Shown piece after piece: positions 26,531 to 36,300 of a stretch of DNA of 64,000 nucleotides. Made by a program: the position numbers and the translations under genes. The stretch's first letter is position 1. Each line of letters begins with the position of its first letter. Under the pieces are notes generated by a model, which did no database searches, was not told the origin of the DNA, and saw only the letters and a program-made list of their open reading frames with translations. This DNA is from CADEDV01 sp964412375 (GTDB taxonomy: Bacteria; Bacteroidota; Bacteroidia; Chitinophagales; Chitinophagaceae), in assembly GCA_964412375.1 (NCBI GenBank), contig CAYPOD010000003.1, positions 1-64,000 on the forward strand, written 5' to 3'.

Positions 26531-27836
26531 TCTTTCTTGTTTTAGCAGCATTAGCATAAAAGAGAAGTAACAAACCTATGAGAAAGAATACGGCCAGGGC
26601 AAGTGTTGAGTTACGCTGTGTTTTGCTAAGCTCGGTAATAAATCCAAAACTGAAAATGCCTACTACGGCAGCTATTTTTTCCGTTACATCATAAAAACTG
26701 AAAAAAGATGCAGTGTCTTTGGTTTCAGGCATCAGTTTGGAATAGGTGGAACGGCTCAATGACTGAATGCCTCCCATAACAAATCCAACAATTGCGCCAA
26801 TGCCGTAAAACTCATATATACCACCTTTGGGCAGGTAAAAGGCAGTGATACAGATAAAGACCCAAATCACCACCAGCGACATCAGGGTTTTGAAGTTGCC
26901 GATCTTTGAAGAAAGCCACGAGATCGTGTAAGCGCCGGGAATAGCAATAAGCTGGATGATCAGAATGGATATGATCAGGTTGTCGGTCGGTATTTCCAGT
27001 TCCCCTTTTCCATAGATAGTGGCCACCAGCATCACTGTTTGCACTCCCATATTGTAGAAGAAAAATGAAAGCAGAAATCTTTTCAGTCTTGGCATTTGCT
27101 GCACCTGGCCCCACACTTTCCGCAGTTCTTTATATCCTTTTGACAGAATATTATGCTTCAGATCGCCGGTGCCTGCCGGTTGTGGCTTGGGCATCAGGCT
27201 CAATGAAAATTGCCCAAAGCTCCACCACCACACACCCACCAGGAAAAACGACAGGCGAAACTGGATAGTGCTGTTTTCATCTCCACCCAGCAGATCGGGT
27301 TTGAAAACAAACACAAAACATATAAGCTGAAGTAAGACACTCCCAACGTAGCCATAGGCAAATCCTTTTGCGCTGACACGGTCTCTGTCTTCAGGGGCTG
27401 CTATTTCCGGGAGAAATGAATTGTAAAAAACCTGGCTGCCCCAAAAGCCCACACAGGCAATGATCATGGCCACCAGGCCAAGAGACAGTGTGTTTTTTTC
27501 AAAGAAAAACATGGAGGCGCAGGCAAGACTGCCCATGGTAAGAAAAAAGTTGAGAAATTTTTTCTTATTGCCTTTATAATCGGCAATGGAGGAGAGCAGT
27601 GGCGACATGAATGCCACAATGAGCATGGCCAGTGCCAATGCATAATTATACAGCGCTGAGTTTTCAAACTGCCGGCCCAGGAAAGTGACTGTGGTTTTGG
27701 AGATGTTCTTATCATCAACAGCAATCGCTTCAAAATAGGCAGGAAAAATGGTAGAAGTGATAACGAGGTTGTAAGCAGAATTACCCCAGTCATACATGGC
27801 CCAGCCATTGATCACCCGTTTGGAAGCAGTTTGCAT
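26511..27836 (-). CDS. MFS transporter of the UMF1 (Atg22-like) family
   Basis: This is a 441-residue permease with about 12 hydrophobic helices. The start VINGWAMYDWGNSAYNLV is the hallmark of the UMF1 family, whose yeast member Atg22 exports amino acids from the vacuole. Another conserved stretch is GGIQSLSRSTYSKLMPE, the typical MFS loop region in this family. The gene lies 52 bp downstream of uppP on the same strand and overlaps the MBL hydrolase gene downstream. The substrate is unknown. Confidence 0.85.
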   Translation of the reverse strand: MQTASKRVINGWAMYDWGNSAYNLVITSTIFPAYFEAIAVDDKNISKTTVTFLGRQFENSALYNYALALAMLIVAFMSPLLSSIADYKGNKKKFLNFFLTMGSLACASMFFFEKNTLSLGLVAMIIACVGFWGSQVFYNSFLPEIAAPEDRDRVSAKGFAYGYVGSVLLQLICFVFVFKPDLLGGDENSTIQFRLSFFLVGVWWWSFGQFSLSLMPKPQPAGTGDLKHNILSKGYKELRKVWGQVQQMPRLKRFLLSFFFYNMGVQTVMLVATIYGKGELEIPTDNLIISILIIQLIAIPGAYTISWLSSKIGNFKTLMSLVVIWVFICITAFYLPKGGIYEFYGIGAIVGFVMGGIQSLSRSTYSKLMPETKDTASFFSFYDVTEKIAAVVGIFSFGFITELSKTQRNSTLALAVFFLIGLLLLFYANAAKTRKNETLLH

Positions 27837-27888
27837 ATGCCTTATTTAATGGACTGAAATTAGGGATAAGGCGGGAAATAACAACTTC

Positions 27889-28710
27889 TCATTCAATCAC
27901 ACCAGCCAGCAGCAAGATCAGCAAAATGATGCCGGCTATGATCCGATAGATGCCAAATATCCTGAACCCGTAAACCTTCAGGTAATTAATAAAAAAACGG
28001 ATAGCCAGGATGGCTACAACAAAAGCTACTACGTTTCCGGTGATAAAAGCAGTTGTGTTTTCAGTTGACTCCGTTATGATCGCATGGCCTTTGCGGCTCA
28101 TTCCTTCCGGTCCCCAATCTTTTACAAAAAGTGAATAGATCGTAGATGCAAACATCGTTGGCACAGCCAGGAAAAAAGAAAATTCAGCAGCCAGGTTGCG
28201 GGTGAATTTTTGCTGCATCCCCCCAATGATGGAAGCGGCACTACGGCTCACTCCCGGTATCATCGCAATGGTTTGCCACAACCCCACCATAAAGGCTTTG
28301 CCATAACTCACCTGGTCATCTGACTCAATGGACGGATTTTTGAATGCTTTGTCAATCACCAGCAGCACCACACCGCCCAGCAGCAGCGAAATGGCCACCG
28401 TCATCGGGCTTTCCAGCATGATATCTATTTTATCGGAAAACAAAAAACCAAGGATCAGTGCCGGGATCACGCCTACTATCAGTTTCACATAAAACTGCCA
28501 GCGGTGAAATTGCATGAATTTTTTCCAGTACAAAACGACCACAGCCAGTATGGCGCCCAGTTGAATGGATATTTCAAACAGCTTGGTGAACTCTTCTTTA
28601 TGAATACCCAGCATCGAACTGGTAATGATCATATGCCCGGTGGAAGATATAGGAAGAAATTCGGTAATCCCTTCCACAATGCCGATAATAATGGCTTCAA
28701 TGATACTCAT
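27889..28710 (-). CDS. uppP: Undecaprenyl-diphosphatase
   Basis: This is a 273-residue membrane phosphatase that recycles undecaprenyl pyrophosphate, the carrier lipid for peptidoglycan and other surface glycans. The catalytic motif EGITEFLPISSTGHM near the N-terminus and MIPGVSRSAASIIGG in the middle are both intact. Several further membrane helices follow. It comes after ftsX and DUF3098 on the same strand, an order common in Bacteroidota, although a hairpin terminator separates it from DUF3098, so it may have its own promoter in 28711-28760. The call is confident. Confidence 0.95.
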   Translation of the reverse strand: MSIIEAIIIGIVEGITEFLPISSTGHMIITSSMLGIHKEEFTKLFEISIQLGAILAVVVLYWKKFMQFHRWQFYVKLIVGVIPALILGFLFSDKIDIMLESPMTVAISLLLGGVVLLVIDKAFKNPSIESDDQVSYGKAFMVGLWQTIAMIPGVSRSAASIIGGMQQKFTRNLAAEFSFFLAVPTMFASTIYSLFVKDWGPEGMSRKGHAIITESTENTTAFITGNVVAFVVAILAIRFFINYLKVYGFRIFGIYRIIAGIILLILLLAGVIE

Positions 28711-28754
28711 GAGGTGCGAATGGGTTAATACGTTGACAAGTTAACGGGTATTTT

Positions 28755-28791
28755 AAAATAAAAAAAGCGATCCGCCCGGGGGAACCGCTTT
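28755..28791 (-). terminator. Intrinsic terminator between DUF3098 and uppP
   Basis: Read on -, a 10-bp stem with two G-U pairs (AAAGCGGTTC with GGATCGCTTT, 28782-28791 and 28764-28773) and a GC-rich loop are followed by TTTTATTTT. Confidence 0.7.
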
Positions 28792-28816
28792 ATCAATATT
28801 TCAACCGGTCACCAGG

Positions 28817-29065
28817 TTATCCGGCCTTTTCTTTTGGTGTTTTGAAAATGGCATAGATCTCGATCACCAGCCCGGCCAGTATCAGGAGGGGGGCGATGGT
28901 GATGCGGGTGCTGCTGTACACAGCCCCTTTATCAAATACATTGGGGTCGGTACTTTTGCCCCCGGCCATCATGAACATGCCGATTGCAATCACTACAATG
29001 CCGGCCAGCATCCATAGATAATTGTCTTTGCCAAACATCGAAGCAGTTGTATTCTTTTCAACCAT
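28817..29065 (-). CDS. DUF3098 family small membrane protein
   Basis: This is an 82-residue protein with two predicted membrane helices (about 18-35 and 56-74). FGKDNYLWMLAGIVVIAIG and the short loop with SSTRITIAPLL are typical of the DUF3098 family, which is nearly confined to Bacteroidota. The family regularly follows ftsX, as here, and may take part in cell envelope or division functions, though none has been shown to my knowledge. The 154 bp separating it from ftsX are filled by a long imperfect inverted repeat. Confidence 0.85.
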   Translation of the reverse strand: MVEKNTTASMFGKDNYLWMLAGIVVIAIGMFMMAGGKSTDPNVFDKGAVYSSTRITIAPLLILAGLVIEIYAIFKTPKEKAG

Positions 29066-29102
29066 TGTTGCTTGTTTTTAGCTGTGCAATATAGGGAAAT
29101 GG

Positions 29103-29219
29103 GCTAAGAGGTCAAAGGAGAAAAGGAGAAAATATCGGTGATTACAAAATCTGCAAGGTTAGCAGCAGTTTCTTCGGATAAAGAAATCTTTTGACTCTTT
29201 TTCTCCTTCGTCTCTTAGC
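29103..29219. repeat. Imperfect inverted repeat filling the ftsX-DUF3098 gap
   Basis: The left arm at 29103-29129 (GCTAAGAGGTCAAAGGAGAA...) and the right arm at 29195-29219 (complement GCTAAGAGACGAAGGAGAA...) match at about 24 of 27 positions with one gap. The spacer is about 65 bp. The right arm begins directly after the ftsX stop codon. It could act as a transcript end for ftsX or be a dispersed repeat. Confidence 0.7.
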
Positions 29220-30092
29220 TCAATACAAATCATCCAGTTTCATCTTCAGGTATTTCACCACGCTGCGATGGGTGCTGAATACCGTGATACATACACCCAG
29301 AAGAATCAACCCTGCAAAAAGCAGGACCAGGCTGCTGTTGTCATGAATGGCCTTCATTTCAGGCACATATTTTTCAGCGATCATCACCAGCACCCACACA
29401 GCGGCCACAGCAATCAACCCGCTGATGGCGCCGTTGATCACGGCCCGTATATTCATGGGTTTGGCAATAAACCAGCGTGTAGCTCCAACCATTTGCATGG
29501 TTTTTATCAAAAACCGGTTGCTGAACATTGCCAGCCGGATGGTGTTATCAATCAGGATGATCACCACAATGGACAGCACAATGGCCACGCCTAACAGGAA
29601 AATGCTGATGCGGCGGATATTGGAGTTCAGCTTATCCACCAGTTCCTGCTGGTATTTCACTTCGTCCACATAGGTCTGCAGTTCCAGGTCGGCTTTGATG
29701 ACAGCCAGGGAATCCACCTGCACATATTCTTTGTTCAGTTTGAAATCAATACTCGGCGGCAGCGGGTTTTCGGCCAGTATCTTGCTCCAGTCCTCATCAT
29801 GATCCTCCATGAATTTTTTCATGGCCATTTGCTTGTTGATATATGTGTATTCCCGCACATAAGGTTTGGAAGCAATATAATTCACCAGCGCAATGCTGTC
29901 TTTGGGATTCAGGTCGCCGCGGAGATAAACACTCACTTCCACACTTTCCTGGAAATGCTTGCCCAGTTTGTTGGCATTGATCACCAGCCAGCCGATGATG
30001 CCCAGCAGGAACAACACCAGCGTAACACCAAGAATGGACATGAAATAGGAGGGTTTGCCACGTTTGATAGACGCTTTTCCGGATTGAGCCAT
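29220..30092 (-). CDS. ftsX: Cell division protein FtsX
   Basis: This is a 290-residue permease-like protein that, with the ATPase FtsE, transmits division signals to peptidoglycan hydrolases. The start MAQSGKASIKRGKPSYFMSI was used; an upstream in-frame start adds an unlikely 11 residues. The topology is typical: one helix near 17-41, an extracytoplasmic domain (about 45-165) with VEVSVYLRGD, then three helices near 168-190, 214-235 and 255-275. The conserved MVGATRWFIAKP lies between helices two and three. No ftsE is in the window. It is divergent from leuS, with a promoter box 31-38 bp before the start. Confidence 0.9.
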   Translation of the reverse strand: MAQSGKASIKRGKPSYFMSILGVTLVLFLLGIIGWLVINANKLGKHFQESVEVSVYLRGDLNPKDSIALVNYIASKPYVREYTYINKQMAMKKFMEDHDEDWSKILAENPLPPSIDFKLNKEYVQVDSLAVIKADLELQTYVDEVKYQQELVDKLNSNIRRISIFLLGVAIVLSIVVIILIDNTIRLAMFSNRFLIKTMQMVGATRWFIAKPMNIRAVINGAISGLIAVAAVWVLVMIAEKYVPEMKAIHDNSSLVLLFAGLILLGVCITVFSTHRSVVKYLKMKLDDLY

Positions 30093-30122
30093 GGTATTGA
30101 ATTTTGAATTTAACAGGCAGCG

Positions 30123-30130
30123 CAAAAATA
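30123..30130 (-). promoter_or_regulatory. Predicted -7 element TATTTTTG of ftsX
   Basis: Read on -, a perfect TAnnTTTG box, 31-38 bp upstream of the chosen ftsX start codon. Confidence 0.5.
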
Positions 30131-30153
30131 GCGGATTTAGGACTGCAATTCAG

Positions 30154-30161
30154 TATTTTTG
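30154..30161 (+). promoter_or_regulatory. Predicted -7 element TATTTTTG of leuS
   Basis: A perfect TAnnTTTG box facing leuS, only 23 bp from the ftsX box on the other strand. It would give leuS a long leader of about 165 nt. No T-box or other known riboswitch fold was recognised in that leader. Confidence 0.45.
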
Positions 30162-30334
30162 CGACCATTTAAACGATTGCTGGCCCGGGCTATTGCCAGT
30201 AGCATAGAAAGATATTTGTTAAAGAATTTTTTGAAGCCTGCTTCAGTAATTCTGCTGATCGTCCCTTGCGACGCTCCTTTTATCTTTCTGTTCGCTGCTC
30301 ATCAAATTAAAACTTCAAACTTTTCGCTGGTTAG

Positions 30335-33196
30335 ATGGAATACAATTTCAGGGATATTGAAAAAAAATGGCAGCAACGCTGGAAGGATAGCGGCATCTAT
30401 AAAGTCAAGAATCCTGGGCCTGGCGAAGGATCGCTCAAGCCCAAGTATTATGTGCTCGACATGTTTCCCTATCCGAGTGGTGCAGGGCTGCATGTAGGAC
30501 ATCCCCTTGGCTATATCGCTTCGGATATTTACAGCCGTTATAAAAGACTGAAAGGCTTTAATGTGCTGCACCCGATGGGCTATGATGCTTTTGGCCTGCC
30601 TGCCGAGCAATATGCCATTGATCATGGCATTCACCCGGCTGTGTCCACAGCAAATAATATCAAAAACTTCCGGCAGCAATTAGACAATATCGGTTTCAGT
30701 TATGACTGGGACCGTGAAGTGCAGACCTGCGACCCGAAATATTATAAATGGACACAATGGATATTCCTGCAGCTGTTCAATAGTTTTTATAACAGGAATA
30801 CCAATAAGGCTGAGCCCATAGCCAACCTGGTTGCTGCGTTTGAGAAAGAGGGCAATGTTCAATATACAATACCCAATACACAATATTCAATACAGCGATT
30901 CAGCGCTGAAGAATGGAAGGCGTTTGATGAAAAAACACAGCAAGATATTTTGATGCAATACCGCCTTGCCTATTGCGGTTATGGCGAAGTGAACTGGTGC
31001 GAAGCATTGGGAACTGTGTTGGCAAATGATGAAGTGGTAAATGGGGTAAGTGAGAGGGGTGGTTATCCGGTAGTGAAAAAGAAATTGCGGCAATGGTACT
31101 TGCGGATCACTGAATATGCCGACCGCCTGCTGGAAGGGCTCGGCCGCATTGATTTCAGCGAAGCGATGAAAGAAATGCAGACCAACTGGATCGGGAAAAG
31201 CAGTGGGGCAGAGATTGAGTTCAGAGTCGGGAGTCCGGAGTCGGGAATCAGCTTGAGAGTTTATACAACAAGGCCCGACACCATCTTCGGTGTTGACTTC
31301 ATGGTCATCGCACCAGAGCATGAATTATTGGAGCAAATAACAACGGATGAGCACAAAACTGCTGTTGATGAATACATCGCTTATGTAAAAAGCCGCAGCG
31401 AAAGAGAACGCATGGCAGAGAAAAAGATCAGCGGGGTGTTCACCGGTGCTTATGCTCTCAATCCGTTCAACGGGCGGGAGATTCCCATCTGGATCAGTGA
31501 ATATGTGCTGGCAGGTTATGGCACCGGCGCCATCATGGCCGTGCCATGTGGCGACGAAAGAGATCACAAGTTTGCGCAACACTTCAACATCCCTATCACT
31601 AATATCATCGGCCATCATTACAATGGTGAAGAAGCTAACCCAACCAAGGATGCCATTTTAGAAAACAGCGATTTCCTCAATGGATTGCTGATGAAAGATG
31701 CCATTGAAGTAGTGATAAAAAAGATTGAAGACTCAGGGATTGGTGTAAGAAAAGTGAATTATAAAATGCGGGATGCTGCTTTCAGCCGGCAACGCTATTG
31801 GGGTGAGCCATTCCCGATTGTGTGGAAAAACGGCATTGCTTATCCATTGGATGAATCTGAGTTACCATTGACGTTACCTGAGGTAAAAAGTTATAGTCCC
31901 GGTCCGGATGGTGAAGGACCTCTTGCCAACATTAAAGAATGGGTCAACCAGTTTGAGTCCGGGAACCCCCCATCGGGGGGTAGGGGGGCCTTAGAAACCA
32001 ACACCATGCCCGGCTACGCCGGCAGCAGCTGGTATTTTCTCCGCTATATGGACCCGCATAACGACCAGGAATTTTGCAGCCGCCAGGCATCTGATTACTG
32101 GGGGCAGGTTGATCTTTATATCGGTGGCACCGAACATGCCGTAGGTCATTTATTGTACAGCCGCATGTGGACTAAAGTGTTGTATGACCTGGGTTATATT
32201 AGCCATGATGAGCCGTATAAGAAGTTGGTTAACCAGGGGATGATACAGGGGAGCAGCAGGTTCGTTTATAGAATTCACGGTACAAATACTTTTGTTTCGA
32301 GGGGCCAACTAGAAAACGAGGAGGAATATAAGGGACAGAAACTTGATAAGCTTCATGTTGATGTCAATATTGTTGATGGTATCAATTTAGACGTAGCAGC
32401 TTTTAGAAAATGGAAACCAGAGTTTAAAGATGCAGAATTTATTTGTGAGGATGGTTGGATAAGTAGGCCTGATGGAAAGTATACGATTTACATATCAGGC
32501 CACGAAGTAGAAAAAATGTCCAAATCAAAATTCAATACCGTTAATCCTGATGATCTCGTTGCCAAATACGGCGCCGACACTTTCCGTATGTATGAAATGT
32601 TTCTCGGTCCTGTTGAAATGAGCAAACCCTGGGATACCAAGGGCATTGAAGGAGTGCATCGTTTTCTGAAAAAGTTCTGGAGATTATTTGCAGATGAGAC
32701 AAAGGGTTTAATTGTTACAGATGATGAACCAACAGCCGCAGAGTTGAAAGCCCTGCATAATGCCATCAAAAAAATCGAGAACGATACGGAACGGTTCAGC
32801 TTCAACACCGGTGTCAGCAGTTTTATGATTGCCACCAATGAACTCACCGATCTGAAATGTCATAAAAGAAAGATCCTTGAACCGTTGCTGATATTGTTAA
32901 CTCCCTATGCTCCGCATATTGCAGAAGAACTTTGGTCTTTACTGGGTAATACCACAAGCATTCTTGATGCTTCCTATCCGGCTTTTGAAGAGAAATATGT
33001 AAAAGAATCTTCCAAAGCCTATCCTGTTGCCATCAATGGTAAAACAAGAACGGAACTTACTATTGCCCTTGATGCCACCCAGCAACAGGTGGAAGAACTG
33101 GTGCTGGCAGATGAAGTGGTAAAAAAATGGCTTGATGGAAAGACCCCGAAGAAGATCATTTACGTAAAAAATAAAATGATCAACGTCGTTATCTGA
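30335..33196 (+). CDS. leuS: Leucyl-tRNA synthetase
   Basis: This is a 953-residue cytosolic class I synthetase that charges tRNA(Leu). The start MEYNFRDIEKKWQQRWKDSG is normal, and a stop codon directly precedes it. The HIGH-like motif is PYPSGAGLHVGHPLG (His-Val-Gly-His). The editing domain has the conserved YTTRPDTIFGVDFMV, and the catalytic loop is EKMSKSKFNTVNPDD. A Bacteroidota-type insertion (about 645-725) precedes that loop. Oddly, three short stretches look like in-frame repeat insertions: N174-Q187, R297-I305 and about N544-A552. They sit at surface loops and none removes a known catalytic residue, so the enzyme should be active. It is likely an essential gene. Confidence 0.95.
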   Translation: MEYNFRDIEKKWQQRWKDSGIYKVKNPGPGEGSLKPKYYVLDMFPYPSGAGLHVGHPLGYIASDIYSRYKRLKGFNVLHPMGYDAFGLPAEQYAIDHGIHPAVSTANNIKNFRQQLDNIGFSYDWDREVQTCDPKYYKWTQWIFLQLFNSFYNRNTNKAEPIANLVAAFEKEGNVQYTIPNTQYSIQRFSAEEWKAFDEKTQQDILMQYRLAYCGYGEVNWCEALGTVLANDEVVNGVSERGGYPVVKKKLRQWYLRITEYADRLLEGLGRIDFSEAMKEMQTNWIGKSSGAEIEFRVGSPESGISLRVYTTRPDTIFGVDFMVIAPEHELLEQITTDEHKTAVDEYIAYVKSRSERERMAEKKISGVFTGAYALNPFNGREIPIWISEYVLAGYGTGAIMAVPCGDERDHKFAQHFNIPITNIIGHHYNGEEANPTKDAILENSDFLNGLLMKDAIEVVIKKIEDSGIGVRKVNYKMRDAAFSRQRYWGEPFPIVWKNGIAYPLDESELPLTLPEVKSYSPGPDGEGPLANIKEWVNQFESGNPPSGGRGALETNTMPGYAGSSWYFLRYMDPHNDQEFCSRQASDYWGQVDLYIGGTEHAVGHLLYSRMWTKVLYDLGYISHDEPYKKLVNQGMIQGSSRFVYRIHGTNTFVSRGQLENEEEYKGQKLDKLHVDVNIVDGINLDVAAFRKWKPEFKDAEFICEDGWISRPDGKYTIYISGHEVEKMSKSKFNTVNPDDLVAKYGADTFRMYEMFLGPVEMSKPWDTKGIEGVHRFLKKFWRLFADETKGLIVTDDEPTAAELKALHNAIKKIENDTERFSFNTGVSSFMIATNELTDLKCHKRKILEPLLILLTPYAPHIAEELWSLLGNTTSILDASYPAFEEKYVKESSKAYPVAINGKTRTELTIALDATQQQVEELVLADEVVKKWLDGKTPKKIIYVKNKMINVVI
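30854..30895 (+). repeat. In-frame AT-rich tandem-like repeat in leuS
   Basis: The stretch consists of repeated CAATA-type units (AATATACAATACCCAATAC, then ACAATATTCAATAC) and encodes NVQYTIPNTQYSIQ, residues 174-187. It interrupts the conserved segment between FEKEGN and RFSAEEWKAF. Confidence 0.6.
31225..31245 (+). repeat. Three tandem 7-mers in leuS
   Basis: AGTCGGG, AGTCCGG and AGTCGGG follow directly on each other. The 21 bases keep the frame and encode part of RVGSPESGI (297-305) in the editing-domain region before YTTRPDTIFG. Confidence 0.75.
31965..31990 (+). repeat. GC-rich palindrome in leuS
   Basis: ACCCCCC-ATC-GGGGGGT (31965-31981), a 7-bp perfect stem with a 3-nt loop, is followed by AGGGGGGCC. 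It encodes NPPSGGRGA (544-552) just before the conserved ETNTMPGYAGSSWYF. Confidence 0.75.
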
Positions 33197-33342
33197 TGTT
33201 TCACCACTAAACATGGCAGCGATATATACTCTTTTCAGAGAATATAGAATTTTAGCAGCAGTTTCTCTCCGGGAATAAATTTTATAAACGGTGTTTCTCC
33301 AAAGGCTTTAGGTCGTACTTTCAGCGACCAAAATCTTTTTTC

Positions 33343-36300
33343 ATGAAGCAATATCTATCCGCTGCGTTGCTGTTTATCAGCATTCAGTTTGCCGCAAAAA
33401 GTCAAACGGCGCATTTTCTTACCAATCCCTGTCTTACACCCGACGGGCAAACGGTCATCTTTAGTTTTGAAGGTGATCTCTGGAAAGCCAACGTAAAGGA
33501 CGGGCAAGCCAGCCGTCTCACCGCCATGGATGGCTACGAAACCAATCCCCGTGTTTCTCCCGATGGCAAGTGGATCGCTTTCACCGGCCGCCAGTATAAC
33601 AATGCGGATGTGTTTGTAATGCCGCTGAATGGTGGCGAAATAAAACAAATCACTTACCATAGCGGCAACGATGATGTGAACAGCTGGAGCTGGGATTCAA
33701 AACATATTTATTTCAGCAGCAGCCGCATGGGACAGATCTCCGGATTCAAAGTGTCTGCCAATGGCGGCACACCGGTGAGAGTGTTTGGCAATTATTTCTT
33801 CTTATACGATCACAACCTGTTTGAACATCCTTCCAGCGGTGAAATATTTTTTAACGATACCTGGGAAAGCAGCAACCAGGTGCAGCGCAAACGCTACAAA
33901 GGTCCTTTCAATCCCGATATCCAGTCGTACAACCTGAAAACAAAACAGCATAAAAAATACACGACATGGGAAGGAAAAGATTTCGGGGCAACCATAGATA
34001 AGAACGGCAATATCTATTTTATCTCTGACGAGGCCAATGGGGAATATAATCTCTATACCATTGACAACGGGAAGAAAAAAGCGCTGACAAGATTTTCTGC
34101 TTCTATTAAATCGCCGCTGGTAAATGCCAACGGGGGTAAAGTGGTGTTTGAAAAAGACTACCAGCTCTGGTTATATGATGTGAAAACCGATAAAGAAGAA
34201 AAACTCAATATCTCCATCATCCGCAATAACGTGTTGCCCAAGGAAAAGGATTTTGAAGTGCGGGGCAATATCAGCTACTTCGATGTGTCGCCGGATGGAA
34301 AGAAACTGGCTTTTGTGTCAAGGGGTGAGTTGTTTGTTGGTGATATTGAAGGAAAATTCATCCAGCAGATAAAAAGAGGTTCAGCAGAGAGAGTGAAGGA
34401 AGTGAAATGGATGAGTGATAACAAAACAGTTTTACTTAGTCAGACACTGGATGGTTATACCAACTGGTATTCGGTAGCAGCGGATGGCAGCGCTGCCTTA
34501 AAGCAACTCACCAGCGACAAGCGAAACAATCGTTCCATTGTTTTGAATAAGAAAAGAACACAGGCTGTTTATCTCAGTGGCCGGGATGAAGTGCGGCTGA
34601 TGGACCTGAAAACGCTGCAAAGTAAAACCATTGTGAAAGATGAGATTTGGGGTTTTCAAAACAGCGACCCCTCTTTTTCACCCAACGATGAGTATGTGCT
34701 GTTTACAGCCTACAGAAATTTTGAACAGGATGTGTTTGTTCATAACATCAAGGAAAATAAAACCATCAATCTCACCAACACAGGAATCACAGAAGCCGGC
34801 CCGCTGTGGTCAGCAGACGGGAAATTCCTTTTCTTCACCTCGCAGCGTTTAAAGGCCGCCTATCCTTTTGGCATGCCGAATGCAAAAGTGTATCGCCTGC
34901 CATTGGAAAAAATTGACGAACCGTACCGGATGGATAAATTCAATGAGCTGTTCAGGGAAGAAAAAAAAGATACGGCCAAAAAGACCGAGACAGCTACCAA
35001 AACAGAAAATGATGCAAAACCAATTACGATAGACCTGGAGCGGATCATGGAAAGGCTGGAACAGGTGAGCCCTGCACTGGGGACACAGTTCCTGCAATAT
35101 GTTTACCAGAAAGGCGAAAAGACAACAGTGCTATATACCAGCAACCATGGTGAAGGACGCAATGCACTTTGGAAAACAGTGATCGAACCTTTTGAGCAGA
35201 ACAAAACAGAAAAGATTGCCGGCTCTGACGGGAACTTTAGCTTCCGGATTGTAGAAGTGAGTGATAAATTTTTTGTGCTTTCCAATGGCAATATCAGCAA
35301 ACTGAATATTGACGGTAACAAAATTGACCCTGTGAGCATCAGTTTCACTTTCCGCCGCAACTTATCAGATGAATTTAGCCAGATGTTTTATGAAGCATGG
35401 GCACAGATGGAAGAAAATTATTATGATGAAAAATTTCATGGTATAAACTGGAAGAAAGTGAAGGACTATTACCAGCAGTTCCTGCCGCATTTCAACAGCC
35501 GGGCTGATATAAGAACCTTGTTGAATGACATGCTGGGCGAACTCAATTCTTCACACCAGGGCTTTAATACTTTTGGGGATGAAGAAGCCATTCCGCTGAC
35601 CAACCGTACCATGGAAACAGGTATCATATTCGAAGACGATGCTCCGTTTAAAGTGAAGTATGTCATAAATCGTTCCGCTGCGGACAGGAAGGGAATTGAT
35701 GTGAAACCCGGTGATGTATTGCTGAAAGTGAACGACGAAACAGTGGATAAAAACATGGATCGCAGTTATTATTTTTCAAAACCTTCGCTGGACAGGGAAA
35801 TGAAACTGACCTTTAACCGTAGCGGTCAGAACATTGATGTGAAAATTCATCCGCAGTCCAGCCTTTTCAGCAACTTATATGATGAGTGGATAGACAACAA
35901 CCAGAAAAGAGTGGATGAGAAGAGTAAGGGCAGGATTGCGTATGGCTATATGAAAAATATGGGACAGTTTGAACTGGACCAGTTCATCATTGATATGACG
36001 CAGGAGCTGAATAATAAAGAGGCACTGATTTTTGATCTTCGATACAATACCGGCGGCAATGTGCATGACGAAGTGCTGAAATTTCTTTCACAGAAAACAT
36101 ACCTGAAATGGAAATACAGGGAAGGAAAACTGACAACACAGCCTAATTTTTCACCAAGTGACAAGCCGATCGTTTTGTTGATCAACGAACAGTCACTAAG
36201 CGATGCAGAAATGACCTCGGAAGGATTCAAGGCCTTGAAACTGGGAAAGATCATCGGTAATGAAACATACCGCTGGATCATTTTCACCAGTGGCGTGGGC

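Noticed and set aside
30168..30334. Possible T-box or leucine riboswitch in the leuS leader
   Set aside because: No stem I, specifier loop or T-box consensus was found, and such elements are rare in Bacteroidota.
30159..30497. 112-codon frame on + overlapping the leuS start
   Set aside because: It uses a TTG start within the promoter box and overlaps the conserved start of leuS in another frame. No protein family resemblance.
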